Assembly (NCBI RefSeq): GCF_019090095.1 | Contig: NZ_JAGQFP010000001.1 | Location: 1,302,001 to 1,366,000 of the forward strand | Reading direction: 5' to 3' | Source: Stutzerimonas stutzeri | GTDB taxonomy: Bacteria; Pseudomonadota; Gammaproteobacteria; Pseudomonadales; Pseudomonadaceae | DNA length: 64,000 nucleotides | Shown: positions 21,056 through 30,053 of the stretch, in pieces | Position numbering within the stretch: position 1 is the stretch's first letter | How the letters are laid out: each line of letters opens with the position of its first letter | Notes under the pieces: generated by a model | What the model saw: only the letters and a program-made list of their open reading frames with translations | Told to the model about the DNA's origin: nothing | The model's database searches: none | Program-made: the position numbers and the translations under genes

Positions 21056-23176
21056 TTAATTCTGACCCACCGTAGAGACGATGGTGACCTGCTTGTTGTC
21101 CGGTATTTCCTGATAGGCCAGGACATGAATGTTCGGTACGGCGAGTCGGGCGAAGCGCGAGAGCATTGCGCGGACCGGACCTGCCACCAGCAATATCGCC
21201 GGCTTACCCATCATTTCTTGACGCTGTGCCGCTTCTACCAGAGAACGTTGCAACTTTTCGGCCATTCCTGGCTCGAGGAGAATGCCATCTTCCGAGCCCT
21301 GTCCAGCCTTCTGCAGACTATTGAGCAATATCTGTTCCAACCTTGGCTCCAGCGTGATGACAGGCAGCTGCGGCTCAAGCCCCACAACGTTTTGCACGAT
21401 TGCACGGGACAGCGCGACACGGACGGCGGCCACCATCGCGGCGGGATCTTGACTCTTGGTAGCCACGTTGGCGATGGCCTCGGCGATGGTGCGAATGTCG
21501 CGCACCGGCACCTGCTCCATCAGCAGCGACTGCAGCACCTTGAGCAAGGTCGACAGCGAGATCATGCCCGGCACCAGCTCTTCAGCAAGCTTGGGTGAAC
21601 TCTTGGCCAGCAGTTGCATCAGTTGCTGGACTTCTTCGTGGCCGAGCAATTCGTGAGCATGCTTGTGCAGCACCTGGTTGAGGTGGGTGGCGACCACCGT
21701 GCTGGCGTCGACCACGGTGTAGCCAAGCGACTGCGCCTGATCGCGCTGACTGGCCTCGATCCACACCGCCTCCAGACCGAACGCCGGATCCTTGGCGGCG
21801 ATGCCATTGAGTGGGCCGAACACCTGACCGGGGTTGATCGCCAGTTCACGGTCCGGATAGACCTCCGCCTCGGCGAGGCTCACGCCCATGAGCGTCAAGC
21901 GATAGGCATTGGGCAGCAGGTCGAGGTTGTCGCGGATGTGCACCGACGGCATCAGGAAGCCGAGGTCTTGCGACAGCTTCTTGCGTACGCCCTTGATCCG
22001 CGCCAGCAGCTGTCCACCCTGGTTGCGATCAACCAGCGGAATCAGGCGGTAGCCGACTTCCAGGCCGACCATGTCCACCGGCGTCACGTCATCCCAGCCC
22101 AGCTCCTTGGTTTCCGCGGCACGCTGGGCGGGCAGCGTTTCCTGCTGCTTCTGGACTTCCTGCTCGGCCTGCTGCTTGACCTGCTTCTGGCGGTGCCAGA
22201 TCCAGTAGGCGCCGCCGGCGGCAACACCGCCGAGACCGAGGAAGGACATGTGCGGCATGCCGGGCACCAGGCCCATGGCGATCATGATGGCGGCGGACAC
22301 GGCGAGCGCCTTCGGCGAGGCGAACATCTGCCGGTTGACCTGCTGGCCCATGTCCTCGGAACTGGTAACGCGGGTCACCATGATGGCGGCGGAGGTCGAG
22401 AGCAGCAGCGACGGGATTTGCGCCACGAGGCCGTCACCGATGGTCAGCAAGGCGTAGACCTGCCCTGCCTCGCTGAAGCTCATGCCGTGCTGCGCCATCC
22501 CGATGGCGACACCGCCGATAAGGTTGATGAACAGGATCAGCAGGCCGGCGATCGCGTCACCGCGGACGAACTTGCTGGCACCGTCCATCGAGCCATAGAA
22601 ATCCGCCTCGGAGGCCACCTCGACGCGACGCACCTTGGCTTCGGCCTGGTCGATAAGCCCCGCGTTGAGGTCGGCGTCGATGGCCATCTGCTTGCCGGGC
22701 ATCGCATCCAGGGTAAAGCGCGCGCTGACCTCGGAGATCCGCCCGGCACCCTTGGTGACCACCACGAAGTTGATGATCATCAGGATCGCGAACACGACGA
22801 TACCGACGACATAGTTGCCGCCGATCACCACGTTGCCGAAGGCCTCGATCACGTGGCCGGCGGCCGAACCACCGTCGTGCCCGTGAATCAACACCACGCG
22901 CGTCGAGGCCACGTTCAGCGCCAGACGCATCAATGTCGCGACCAGCAGGATCGTCGGGAATACGGCGAAATCCAGCGGGCGCAGTGCGTAGACGCTGACC
23001 AGCAGCACGACGATCGACAGGGCGATGTTGAAGGTGAACAGCAGATCCAGCAGGAACGGCGGCACCGACAGCATCATCATGCCCATCATTACCAGCAGCA
23101 GCAGCGGCACGCCCAGGTTGCCGCGACCTGCGCCCGTCAGGCCATTGCGAAGATTGATGAGTTGCGTGCGATCCAC
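21056..23176 (-). CDS. flhA: Flagellar export gate protein FlhA
   Basis: FlhA is the nonameric export-gate protein with a large cytoplasmic ring for substrate-chaperone docking. The 706-residue product has eight N-terminal membrane segments and the FHIPEP family signatures ALRPLDFAVFPTILLVATLM and GAGRISEVSARFTLDAMPGK. The C-terminal domain includes WIEASQRDQAQSLGYTVVDA. I chose the GTG start at 23176 (reads VDRTQLINLRNG as MDRTQ); it matches the family N-terminus and has GGGG 7-8 bases upstream. Longer readings lack a ribosome site. A sigma-54 element lies 60 bases upstream. Confidence 0.96.
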   Translation of the reverse strand: MDRTQLINLRNGLTGAGRGNLGVPLLLLVMMGMMMLSVPPFLLDLLFTFNIALSIVVLLVSVYALRPLDFAVFPTILLVATLMRLALNVASTRVVLIHGHDGGSAAGHVIEAFGNVVIGGNYVVGIVVFAILMIINFVVVTKGAGRISEVSARFTLDAMPGKQMAIDADLNAGLIDQAEAKVRRVEVASEADFYGSMDGASKFVRGDAIAGLLILFINLIGGVAIGMAQHGMSFSEAGQVYALLTIGDGLVAQIPSLLLSTSAAIMVTRVTSSEDMGQQVNRQMFASPKALAVSAAIMIAMGLVPGMPHMSFLGLGGVAAGGAYWIWHRQKQVKQQAEQEVQKQQETLPAQRAAETKELGWDDVTPVDMVGLEVGYRLIPLVDRNQGGQLLARIKGVRKKLSQDLGFLMPSVHIRDNLDLLPNAYRLTLMGVSLAEAEVYPDRELAINPGQVFGPLNGIAAKDPAFGLEAVWIEASQRDQAQSLGYTVVDASTVVATHLNQVLHKHAHELLGHEEVQQLMQLLAKSSPKLAEELVPGMISLSTLLKVLQSLLMEQVPVRDIRTIAEAIANVATKSQDPAAMVAAVRVALSRAIVQNVVGLEPQLPVITLEPRLEQILLNSLQKAGQGSEDGILLEPGMAEKLQRSLVEAAQRQEMMGKPAILLVAGPVRAMLSRFARLAVPNIHVLAYQEIPDNKQVTIVSTVGQN

Positions 23177-23235
23177 GTAGACCCCGACAGACAGAACCAA
23201 AGAATTGACGCGAAAACGCGCCCTGTGGGAGCTAT

Positions 23236-23251
23236 AGCAAGAAGGGGTCCA
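23236..23251 (-). promoter_or_regulatory. Sigma-54 (-24/-12) promoter for flhA
   Basis: On the minus strand the site reads TGGACCCCTTCTTGCT. It has the -24 TGG and the -12 TTGCT of the sigma-54 consensus at the correct spacing; only the middle CACG part is weak. Predicted transcription start is near 23225, giving a leader of about 50 bases to the flhA GTG. RpoN/FleQ control of flhA is established in P. aeruginosa; here it is inferred from the site. Confidence 0.72.
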
Positions 23252-23412
23252 ACTTTTCGGCTGAGCCAGCCCCTGCGTCGAACACCGATGGCAGAGCGGC
23301 TGCACGAACCGACCGGGCACCGCGCAGTCTCACCCAAGTGGCGTCGCCAACGGCAACTCATCGAGGTGACGCCCTCTGCGAATTTGAATGTTTACTTCAC
23401 AGGAGTCTTGCC

Positions 23413-23934
23413 ATGAAACAGTGGATTATCGCGGCCATTGCCGGCTGCACAGCCATGGGCCTGCAAGCCGAAACCCTCAGCGTGCCGGTCAAGGCGGTAA
23501 CGGCTCAAGGCGTCGGCGAGTCCGTCGGCACGGTCAAGATCGAAAGCAGTGAGTACGGGTTGGTGTTCCGCCCCGAACTCTCCGGCCTGGACTCCGGCGC
23601 GCATGGTTTCCATATCCACGCCAAGGGCAGCTGCGAACCCGCGCAGAAAGATGGCGAAACCATTGCCGCCGGGGCCGCTGGTGGTCACTGGGATCCGAAG
23701 AACGCCGGCAAGCATGGCGAGCCCTGGGGCGACGGCCACATGGGCGATCTACCGGCACTGATGGTCGACACCGACGGCAAGGCCAGCCAGCCGGTCCTGG
23801 CGCCCCGCCTGAAGAGCCTCGGTGACATCAAGGGTCTGGCCCTGATGGTCCACAAAGGCGGCGACAACCATTCCGACCACCCGCAACCCCTGGGTGGCGG
23901 CGGCGCACGAGTCGCGTGCGGGGTTATTGAATAA
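23413..23934 (+). CDS. sodC: Periplasmic Cu/Zn superoxide dismutase
   Basis: SodC dismutates superoxide in the periplasm. The 173-residue product has a signal peptide ([19 protein letters not shown]). It carries the copper ligands in [10 protein letters not shown], the zinc loop [20 protein letters not shown], the last copper histidine in [17 protein letters not shown], and two disulfide cysteines. All metal ligands look intact. An AGGAG ribosome site precedes the ATG at 23413, ruling out a longer start. It is the only plus-strand gene within the flagellar block, standing alone between the divergent flhA and convergent flhB. Horizontal insertion or retention is possible, but its composition looks like its neighbours. 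Confidence 0.96.
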   Translation: MKQWIIAAIAGCTAMGLQAETLSVPVKAVTAQGVGESVGTVKIESSEYGLVFRPELSGLDSGAHGFHIHAKGSCEPAQKDGETIAAGAAGGHWDPKNAGKHGEPWGDGHMGDLPALMVDTDGKASQPVLAPRLKSLGDIKGLALMVHKGGDNHSDHPQPLGGGGARVACGVIE

Positions 23935-24055
23935 GAACCAGCGGTAAGCGTGAAGCCGGAAGCCGGAAGCCAGGAGCCATGATGGCAGTTCTCGCTGGGC
24001 GCCCGGCTTCAGCCGAATAGGCTTCGAGCAGGACGGATCATTTGCGCTGCGCTGC

Positions 24056-24073
24056 GGTGGGCTGAAGCCCACC
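24056..24073. repeat. REP-type palindrome GGTGGGCTGAAGCCCACC
   Basis: This is an 18-base palindrome (8-base arms around GA) followed by CTACGC in the 283-base sodC-flhB interval. Palindromes of this form are common intergenic repeats in stutzeri-type pseudomonads, as I recall them. The rest of the interval holds three 7-base GAAGCC[GA] units (23952-23972) and AAGCTT-rich sequence, with no gene. It may serve as the shared 3' structure of the convergent sodC and flhB transcripts. Confidence 0.7.
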
Positions 24074-24217
24074 CTACGCAAGCCTGTATCTCGTCTGGCT
24101 GGGCTGCGCAGCGTTCTGCCTCATCCCCGTCGCAGGGGCAAACCCTCCAAGCACCCAGATAAAACCGCCCGATAACGCCGGTTACATCTTCTTCAAGCTT
24201 CAAGCTCTGAGCTGCCC

Positions 24218-25354
24218 CTATTCATCCCTGCGCAGATCCGGCGGAATCGGCAGATTGCCGAGCGGATCGGGGCGTTTGCCCCGGCCGGATCGGTACTGGC
24301 GCAGCTGATAGACATACGCCAGCACCTGCGCCACCGCGAGGTACAACCCCGCCGGAATCTCCTGGTCCAGTTCGGTGGAGTAGTACACCGCCCGCGCCAG
24401 CGCCGGGGATTCGAGCACGGTGACCTGGTGCTCGTTGGCGATCTCGCGGATCTTCAGCGCGACGAAGTCGCCGCCCTTGGCCACCAGCATCGGCGCGCCG
24501 CCCTTGCTGCCGTCATATTTCAACGCAACAGCGAAGTGCGTCGGGTTGGTGATGACCACGTCAGCCTCCGGTACCGCCTGCATCATCCGGCGTTGGGCGG
24601 CATCGCGCTGCAGTTGCCGAATCCGCGATTTGACCTCCGGCTTGCCCTCGCTGTCCTTGTATTCGTCGCGCACTTCCTGCTTGGTCATCATCAGCTTCTG
24701 CTTGTTGTCCCAGAGCTGAAACGGCACGTCGACCGCCGCGATCAGGATCAGCCCGCACGCCATCCACAGGGCAGACCAGCCCACCACGTTGACGCTGTGC
24801 ATGATGGCCAGATCGAGGGGCTGCTTGGCGATCGACAACAGATCGTCTTCATAGGCGGCCAGGACCGCCAATGCCACCAGCAACACCACGAGAAACTTGG
24901 CTAACGCCTTCAGCAGTTCGACCAGGGCCTTGGTCGAGAACATCCGCTTGAGGCCAGGCCCCGGATTCATTCGGCTGAACTTGGGTGCCATCGCCTTGGC
25001 CGAGAACAGCCAGCCCCCTAGCGAGATCGGCCCGATGATGGACACCAGCAGCAACACGATCAGCAGCGGCATGATGGCTTCCAGCGCGATCATGCCGCTG
25101 CTCATCAATAGCCTGACCATCGCCCCTTCATCCAGCAGCGTCTCACGGCTCAGCTCGAAGCTACCCTGCATGATGGCCATGAGACTGCCGGCCAGGCTAC
25201 CGCCGGATGCCAGCAGCCCGCCGATGCCGCCCAGGGTCACCGCCACCGTGTTCAATTCACGGGAGCGGGCCAGCTGCCCTTTCTCGCGAGATTCCCGGAG
25301 ACGTTTCTCCGTGGGTTCCTCGCTTTTGTCGGCGCCGCTTTCGCTTTCAGCCAT
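24218..25354 (-). CDS. flhB: Flagellar export switch protein FlhB
   Basis: FlhB is the export-gate subunit whose self-cleavage helps switch substrates from rod/hook to filament type. The 378-residue product has the charged N-terminus EEPTEKRLRESREKGQLARS and four membrane helices. The cytoplasmic linker includes QEVRDEYKDSEGKPEVKSRI. The autocleavage motif NPTH lies in VVITNPTHFAVALKYD, and the conserved C-terminal domain ends in a proline-rich tail. It is the last gene of the fliL-flhB run, 36 bases after fliR. A second protein matching only the post-cleavage domain is encoded at 8024-8347. Confidence 0.97.
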   Translation of the reverse strand: MAESESGADKSEEPTEKRLRESREKGQLARSRELNTVAVTLGGIGGLLASGGSLAGSLMAIMQGSFELSRETLLDEGAMVRLLMSSGMIALEAIMPLLIVLLLVSIIGPISLGGWLFSAKAMAPKFSRMNPGPGLKRMFSTKALVELLKALAKFLVVLLVALAVLAAYEDDLLSIAKQPLDLAIMHSVNVVGWSALWMACGLILIAAVDVPFQLWDNKQKLMMTKQEVRDEYKDSEGKPEVKSRIRQLQRDAAQRRMMQAVPEADVVITNPTHFAVALKYDGSKGGAPMLVAKGGDFVALKIREIANEHQVTVLESPALARAVYYSTELDQEIPAGLYLAVAQVLAYVYQLRQYRSGRGKRPDPLGNLPIPPDLRRDE

Positions 25355-25390
25355 GCATGGCCTCCGAACGCTTGGTAGAGAGCGGCTGCA

Positions 25391-26170
25391 TCAGCGCAGC
25401 CCGATCAATTCACGCAGCATCGCCAGCGCCTCGCTGACGAAAGTCTGGTACTGCGCCAGGATATCGGCCATGCCGATCCAGACGATGATCAGGCCGAGCA
25501 CCAGGGTCAGTGGAAAGCCGATGGAGAAGATGTTCAATTGAGGCGCCGCGCGGGTCATGAGGCCGAACGCCAGGTTCACTACCAGCAACGCGGTGATCGC
25601 CGGCAGCACTAGCAACAGCCCGGCGCCAAGCACCCAGCCCAGCTTGCCGGCCACTTGCCAGAAGTGATTGGTACCGACCAGCCAGCCTCCGATCGGCAGG
25701 GTGGTAAAGCTCTCGGTGAGGATCTCCAGCACCACCAGGTGGCCGTTCATGGCCAGGAACAGAAGGATCACCAACATGTTGAAGAACTGGGCGATCACTG
25801 GCACCGAGACACCGTTGGCCGGATCGACCATCGAGGCGAAGCCCAGGCCCATCTGCATCGCCAGCATCTGACCGGAGACGATGAACACGTGAAAGAACAG
25901 TTGCAGCACGAAGCCCAGCATCACCCCGATGAGGATCTGCTCGGCGATCAGCACCATTGCCTGAGCGCTCAACGCCTCGACCACCGGGACCGGCGGCAGG
26001 CCGGGGACGACTACCACGGCAATCGCAATGGCGAGATACAGCCGCACGCGCATCGGCACCAGCTGGGTGCCGATCAGCGGCATGCTCATCAACAGCGCCG
26101 CGATGCGGAACAGCGGCAGCAGGAACTGCCCGACCCATGCGCCGATCTGCGCATCGCTGAGCTCAAGCAT
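25391..26170 (-). CDS. fliR: Flagellar export gate protein FliR
   Basis: FliR forms the export-gate core with FliP and FliQ. The 259-residue product is nearly all hydrophobic, with about six membrane segments. The family's N-terminal pattern is WVGQFLLPLFRIAALLMSMP and the conserved central stretch is MQMGLGFASMVDPANGVSVP. Length is typical. It lies 36 bases after fliQ and 36 bases before flhB in the export-gate gene run. Confidence 0.96.
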   Translation of the reverse strand: MLELSDAQIGAWVGQFLLPLFRIAALLMSMPLIGTQLVPMRVRLYLAIAIAVVVVPGLPPVPVVEALSAQAMVLIAEQILIGVMLGFVLQLFFHVFIVSGQMLAMQMGLGFASMVDPANGVSVPVIAQFFNMLVILLFLAMNGHLVVLEILTESFTTLPIGGWLVGTNHFWQVAGKLGWVLGAGLLLVLPAITALLVVNLAFGLMTRAAPQLNIFSIGFPLTLVLGLIIVWIGMADILAQYQTFVSEALAMLRELIGLR

Positions 26171-26206
26171 TGGCTAACGCCCGACGGCAGGCCGTGATCG
26201 TCATGA

Positions 26207-26476
26207 TCAGCCGATGATCAACGGAATGTTCTGAATCAGGCCCTGGGTGTACTCCATCAACTCACGCACCAGCCAAGGCCCGGCCCAGATCAGCGTCATC
26301 AACATGACCAGCAGACGCGGCAGAAAACTCAGGGTTTGTTCGTTGATCTGCGTCGCCGCCTGAAACATGGCGACCACCAGGCCAACCAGCAGGCTCGGCA
26401 CGACCAGCACGCCGACAATCATCGCAGTCATCCACAGCGCTTCTCGAAACAGGTCAACGGCAACCTCGGGTGTCAT
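26207..26476 (-). CDS. fliQ: Flagellar export gate protein FliQ
   Basis: FliQ is the small two-helix subunit of the FliPQR export gate. The 89-residue product starts MTPEVAVDLFREALWMTAMI. The two hydrophobic hairpins are joined by the family's charged turn (FQAATQINEQTLSFLPRLLV). Length and sequence are diagnostic. It is placed 18 bases after fliP and 36 bases before fliR. Confidence 0.96.
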   Translation of the reverse strand: MTPEVAVDLFREALWMTAMIVGVLVVPSLLVGLVVAMFQAATQINEQTLSFLPRLLVMLMTLIWAGPWLVRELMEYTQGLIQNIPLIIG

Positions 26477-26494
26477 GCGCGTTCCCCCTCAGGA

Positions 26495-27271
26495 CTACAG
26501 CGTGCCGAAACTGCTGGCGAGCGTGCCGATGATCAACCCCCAGCCATCCACCAACACGAACAGCATGATCTTGAACGGCAGCGAGATGATCAGCGGTGAC
26601 AGCATCATCATGCCCATGGCCATCAGCACGCTGGCGACCACCATGTCGATGATCAGAAACGGAATGAAGATCATGAAACCGATCTGGAACGCCGTCTTCA
26701 GCTCGGAGGTAACGAAGGCCGGTACCAGGATGGTCAGCGGCGCCGCGTCCGGCGTCTGGATATCGGTGCGCCGCGAGAGGCGTACGAACAGCTCCAGGTC
26801 GCTCTCGCGGGTCTGCGCCAGCATGAAGCCTTTGATCGGCACCTCGGCGCGGGCAATCGCGTCGGGCGCGGACAATTGCTCGTTCAGGTAGGGCTGCAAG
26901 GCCTCGTTGTTAATGCGCTCGAATACCGGCGCCATGATGAACAAGGTGAGAAATATCGTCAGCCCGACCAGAATCTGGTTCGAGGGCGTCTGTTGCAAAC
27001 CCAACGCCTGACGCAGGATGGAAAACACAATGATGATCCGAGTGAAGCTGGTCATCAGCATGACGAACGCCGGAATGAAGCTCAGCGCGGTCATGATCAG
27101 CAGGATCTGCAGGCTGACCGAGTACTCCTGCTGCCCCTGCGCGTCGGTGCTCAGCGTAATCGCCGGAATCGACAGCGGATTGTCACCCTGGGCGATCAGC
27201 GAGCCGGCATCCTGCCCCACCGCGAACGGCGCAGCCAGTACCAGCAGCACCGCCAGCATCAATCGAAGCAT
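26495..27271 (-). CDS. fliP: Flagellar export gate protein FliP
   Basis: FliP is the main subunit of the FliPQR export channel. The 258-residue product has a cleavable signal peptide (about 1-19, ending AVGQ), which is usual for FliP. Membrane helices carry [20 protein letters not shown] and the FliP signature [20 protein letters not shown]. The conserved C-terminal helices include [20 protein letters not shown]. The start overlaps the fliO stop by one base. Confidence 0.97.
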   Translation of the reverse strand: MLRLMLAVLLVLAAPFAVGQDAGSLIAQGDNPLSIPAITLSTDAQGQQEYSVSLQILLIMTALSFIPAFVMLMTSFTRIIIVFSILRQALGLQQTPSNQILVGLTIFLTLFIMAPVFERINNEALQPYLNEQLSAPDAIARAEVPIKGFMLAQTRESDLELFVRLSRRTDIQTPDAAPLTILVPAFVTSELKTAFQIGFMIFIPFLIIDMVVASVLMAMGMMMLSPLIISLPFKIMLFVLVDGWGLIIGTLASSFGTL

Positions 27272-27693
27272 CAGGGCTTGTCCTTCTGATCCTTGCCCAG
27301 CAGCTCCATCAGGCGCTGGGCGAATTCCGGGTTGGCCGGCTCGGCGTCGGGCAGGTGCACCGGCTCCTTCAGCACGTGCAGCGGCGCGATGCGGCCCGCG
27401 CTCAGGCCAAGCAATACCTGTTCGCTACCGACCTGAACCAGGACCAGGCGCTCGCGTGGACCGAGCGCATGACTGGAAATCAGCTTGATCGCCTGATTAC
27501 CACGCGGGTTGAGCTGCTGCACGCGACGCAGCAACCAGGCCAGCAGGAAGATCAGGCCGATCACCAGCAACAGGCCAAGCAACAGCTTGCTCATCTGCGC
27601 GCCCATGCCGGCGCTGCTCATGCTTGTTGCCGCGGGCTCGGCCGCCATTGCCGGCAAAGCCGGCATCAGCGCGAGGAAGGCCAGGGCTCGCAT
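27271..27693 (-). CDS. fliO: Flagellar biosynthesis protein FliO
   Basis: FliO assists assembly of the FliP ring. The 140-residue product has an N-terminal signal-like segment (ending PAMAAEPA) and a membrane helix (about 36-58). The family's short cytoplasmic domain follows ([20 protein letters not shown], then [14 protein letters not shown]). The poorly conserved C-terminus is acidic, then basic. It starts 1 base after the fliN stop and overlaps fliP by one base. Confidence 0.93.
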   Translation of the reverse strand: MRALAFLALMPALPAMAAEPAATSMSSAGMGAQMSKLLLGLLLVIGLIFLLAWLLRRVQQLNPRGNQAIKLISSHALGPRERLVLVQVGSEQVLLGLSAGRIAPLHVLKEPVHLPDAEPANPEFAQRLMELLGKDQKDKP

Positions 27694-27694
27694 C

Positions 27695-28165
27695 TCAGCG
27701 CAACTTCTTGATGCGTTCGCTCGGACTGATGACGTCAGTCAGGCGAATGCCGAATTTCTCGTTCACCACCACCACCTCGCCGTGGGCGATCAGGGTACCG
27801 TTGACCAGCACGTCGAGCGGTTCACCGGCCAGCCGGTCGAGCTCAACCACCGAACCCTGGTTGAGCTGTAGCAGGTTGCGGATGCTGATCTCGGTGCTGC
27901 CAACCTCCATTGAGATCGACACCGGAATGTCGAGGATCACATCCAGGTTCGGCCCCTCGAGCCCGGCCGGCACGGCGGCTGATTTCGGGGCGCTGCCGAA
28001 TTCTTCCAACGGGGCGCGCGGCGGTGCCGGCTTGGTCGCCGGCCCCTGGTTCAACAGGGCGTCGATGTCGTCCTGGTTGGCGTCACCCGCCTCTGCCAGC
28101 GCGGACGCCCACTCGTCGGCGAGGGCCTGTTCTTCCGCGGAGGTGTGTTCGTGTTCGTCTGCCAT
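27695..28165 (-). CDS. fliN: Flagellar rotor C-ring protein FliN
   Basis: FliN is the C-ring protein that, with FliM, forms the base of the rotor and helps dock export cargo. The 156-residue product has a long acidic N-terminal extension and a C-terminal SpoA domain (about 75-150: DVILDIPVSISMEVGSTEIS, then PLDVLVNGTLIAHGEVVVVN). The extension contains QDDIDALLNQG (residues 31-41), a near copy of the CheY-binding N-terminal peptide of FliM. It lies 39 bases after fliM. Confidence 0.96.
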   Translation of the reverse strand: MADEHEHTSAEEQALADEWASALAEAGDANQDDIDALLNQGPATKPAPPRAPLEEFGSAPKSAAVPAGLEGPNLDVILDIPVSISMEVGSTEISIRNLLQLNQGSVVELDRLAGEPLDVLVNGTLIAHGEVVVVNEKFGIRLTDVISPSERIKKLR

Positions 28166-28204
28166 CGTTAATCCTCGACCGGCTGATAATGGGTTAGTGC
28201 TGAA

Positions 28205-29176
28205 TCAACGGGGTCGCATGACCGATTCAAGTACCTGCAGGGCCAGATTGCCCTTGTGTGCGCCCAGCTTGACCTTGAACGTGGGCATGCCATTGGCACG
28301 CATGATCATGTCTTCTGGCATTTCCACCGGGATGACGTCGCCGGGCTGCATGTTCAGGATGTCGCGCAGCTTGAGCTGGCGGCGCACCACCGTCGAACTG
28401 AGGGGTACCTTGACGTCGAGGACGTCCTCACGAAGCGCATTGATCCAGCGCTCGTCCTGATCGCTGACATCCGACTGGAAGCCGGCGTCGAGCATTTCGC
28501 GGATCGGCTCGATCATCGAGTACGGCATGGTGACGTGGAAATCGCCACCACCACTTTCCAGCTCGATGTGGAACGTCGACACCACCACCACTTCGCTGGG
28601 GCTGACGATATTGGCCAGCGCCGGGTTGACCTCCGAATGCACGTACTCGAAGTTGACGTCGAGTACGGCGTGCCAAGCCTCCTTCAGATCGACGAACGCC
28701 TGGTCCAGCACCATCCGCACGACCCGCAGCTCGGTCGGGGTGAATTCCCGACCCTCGATCTTGGCGTGGCGGCCATCGCCACCGAAGAAGTTGTCCACCA
28801 GCTTGAACACCAGCTTGGCGTCGAGAATGAACAGCGAAGTGCCGCGCAGCGGCTTGATCTTCACCAGGTTGAGGCTGGTCGGTACGTACAGCGAGTGCAC
28901 GTACTCGCCGAACTTCATCACCTGCACACCGCCCACCGACACATCGGCCGAGCGGCGCAACAGGTTGAACATGCTGATGCGCGTGTAGCGAGCAAAACGC
29001 TCATTGACCATTTCCAGCGTCGGCATGCGGCCGCGGACGATACGGTCCTGGCTGGTCAGGTCGTAGCTTTTGATGCTGCCCGGTTCGGCATCGCTCTCGG
29101 TATCGACCAGACCGTCGTCGACCCCGTGCAGGAGCGCATCGATCTCGTCTTGCGAGAGCAGGTCTTGAACAGCCAT
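28205..29176 (-). CDS. fliM: Flagellar motor switch protein FliM
   Basis: FliM is the rotor protein that binds CheY-P. The 323-residue product begins with the CheY-binding peptide MAVQDLLSQDEIDALLHGVD. The CheC-like middle domain has the family GGxG signature region (NFFGGDGRHAKIEGREFTPT). The C-terminal SpoA domain is VDVKVPLSSTVVRRQLKLRD in type, though it reads LDVKVPLS here. Length is normal. It begins 12 bases after fliL and ends 39 bases before fliN. Confidence 0.97.
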   Translation of the reverse strand: MAVQDLLSQDEIDALLHGVDDGLVDTESDAEPGSIKSYDLTSQDRIVRGRMPTLEMVNERFARYTRISMFNLLRRSADVSVGGVQVMKFGEYVHSLYVPTSLNLVKIKPLRGTSLFILDAKLVFKLVDNFFGGDGRHAKIEGREFTPTELRVVRMVLDQAFVDLKEAWHAVLDVNFEYVHSEVNPALANIVSPSEVVVVSTFHIELESGGGDFHVTMPYSMIEPIREMLDAGFQSDVSDQDERWINALREDVLDVKVPLSSTVVRRQLKLRDILNMQPGDVIPVEMPEDMIMRANGMPTFKVKLGAHKGNLALQVLESVMRPR

Positions 29177-29188
29177 CTGGAACGACCC

Positions 29189-29719
29189 CTATTGCAATAC
29201 GAAGTTGGTGAACAGCACTTGCTCGATCGCAAGCTTGCCGATTTCCTTCTGCGCCAGTTCTTGCACACTAGCGGTCGCCTTTTGCCGAAGCATCTCTTGT
29301 CCGACCGGCGTCATCAGCGCGGCGAATTCCTGACTGGAAAACAGCATAACCAATTGATTGCGTAGCAGCGGCATGTGTTCCTTGAGTGCATCGAGCGCGG
29401 CCTGGTCACGCGACATAAGGGCCACGCTGACCTGCATGTAGCGTTGACGCCCACCGGCATTGGCGAAGTTGACGATGAATGCCGGCGCCAGCACTTCGTA
29501 CACGGCCGCCTGCCGCTGTGGTGTCGAACCGGCTGCGGCAGCTTCCTCCTCGTGCGGCTTGGATTCGCCTCGCGACATGAAGTAGAAGGTGCCACCGACC
29601 GACAGCCCGACCGCCAGCAGCAAGCCGACCACTATCAGGATGATCAGTTTGAGCTTGCCCTTGCCTTCGCCTGCCGCTGCAGGACTGGCAACGTCCGGAG
29701 GTCCTTGTTTCTTAGCCAT
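29189..29719 (-). CDS. fliL: Flagellar basal body-associated protein FliL
   Basis: FliL is a single-pass membrane protein that encircles stators and supports torque. The 176-residue product has a short cytoplasmic N-terminus (MAKKQGPPDVASPAAAGEGK) and one membrane helix (about 23-46). The periplasmic domain is of SPFH-like fold, ending with the hydrophobic terminus FTNFVLQ. It is the first gene of the fliLMNOPQR-flhB unit, with a sigma-54 element 49 bases upstream. Confidence 0.95.
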   Translation of the reverse strand: MAKKQGPPDVASPAAAGEGKGKLKLIILIVVGLLLAVGLSVGGTFYFMSRGESKPHEEEAAAAGSTPQRQAAVYEVLAPAFIVNFANAGGRQRYMQVSVALMSRDQAALDALKEHMPLLRNQLVMLFSSQEFAALMTPVGQEMLRQKATASVQELAQKEIGKLAIEQVLFTNFVLQ

Positions 29720-30053
29720 GCCAAAATTCCGTCATTGCTGATGATCCGCTCGTTTCAATGCGTTACGAGCAACTGCTATGCCAAAGTATCAGTCACGGCG
29801 GCCGGGGCCGTAAACGGTTGCCAGGCGCCTGGAAAGGACTTTGCGAACCCATTGTGCGCCCCTTTGGGCTCACGGCGCGTATAAAAAAGCCGGCGTCAGC
29901 GGCGGCGACCTCTTGCCGCCACGCTGCGCTCGGCCCTCTCGCTGAAACCCACCGGGCGGCGAGTCGCGGTTCGCTCACCCCCCGTAATCGGACCGCAGGC
30001 GCTTACGCATGCTCGCCTTCGGCCCGGCGTCACCCTGGCGGTTCGGCGGCGCC
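29720..30053. other. 334-base fliK-fliL intergenic region
   Basis: No gene is visible. The right part (nearest fliL on the minus strand) holds the sigma-54 element at 29768-29783. Further in, on the minus strand, a GC-rich inverted sequence (GGCGGC ... GCCGCC) is followed 13 bases later by a six-T run (29883-29888). This is compatible with partial termination of the fliK transcript, but the stem-to-T distance is too long for a confident call. Confidence 0.6.
29768..29783 (-). promoter_or_regulatory. Sigma-54 (-24/-12) promoter for fliL operon
   Basis: On the minus strand the site reads TGGCATAGCAGTTGCT. TGGCA at -24 and TTGCT at -12 have exact consensus spacing. Predicted start is near 29757, leaving about 38 bases of leader to the fliL ATG. 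It would drive fliLMNOPQR-flhB as an RpoN-dependent unit. The match is by eye; binding is inferred. Confidence 0.78.

Noticed and set aside
21614..23416. A 600-codon plus-strand open frame opposite flhA that runs into sodC
   Set aside because: It is out of frame with sodC and rich in His/Asp/Arg without motifs. flhA on the other strand has every family motif.
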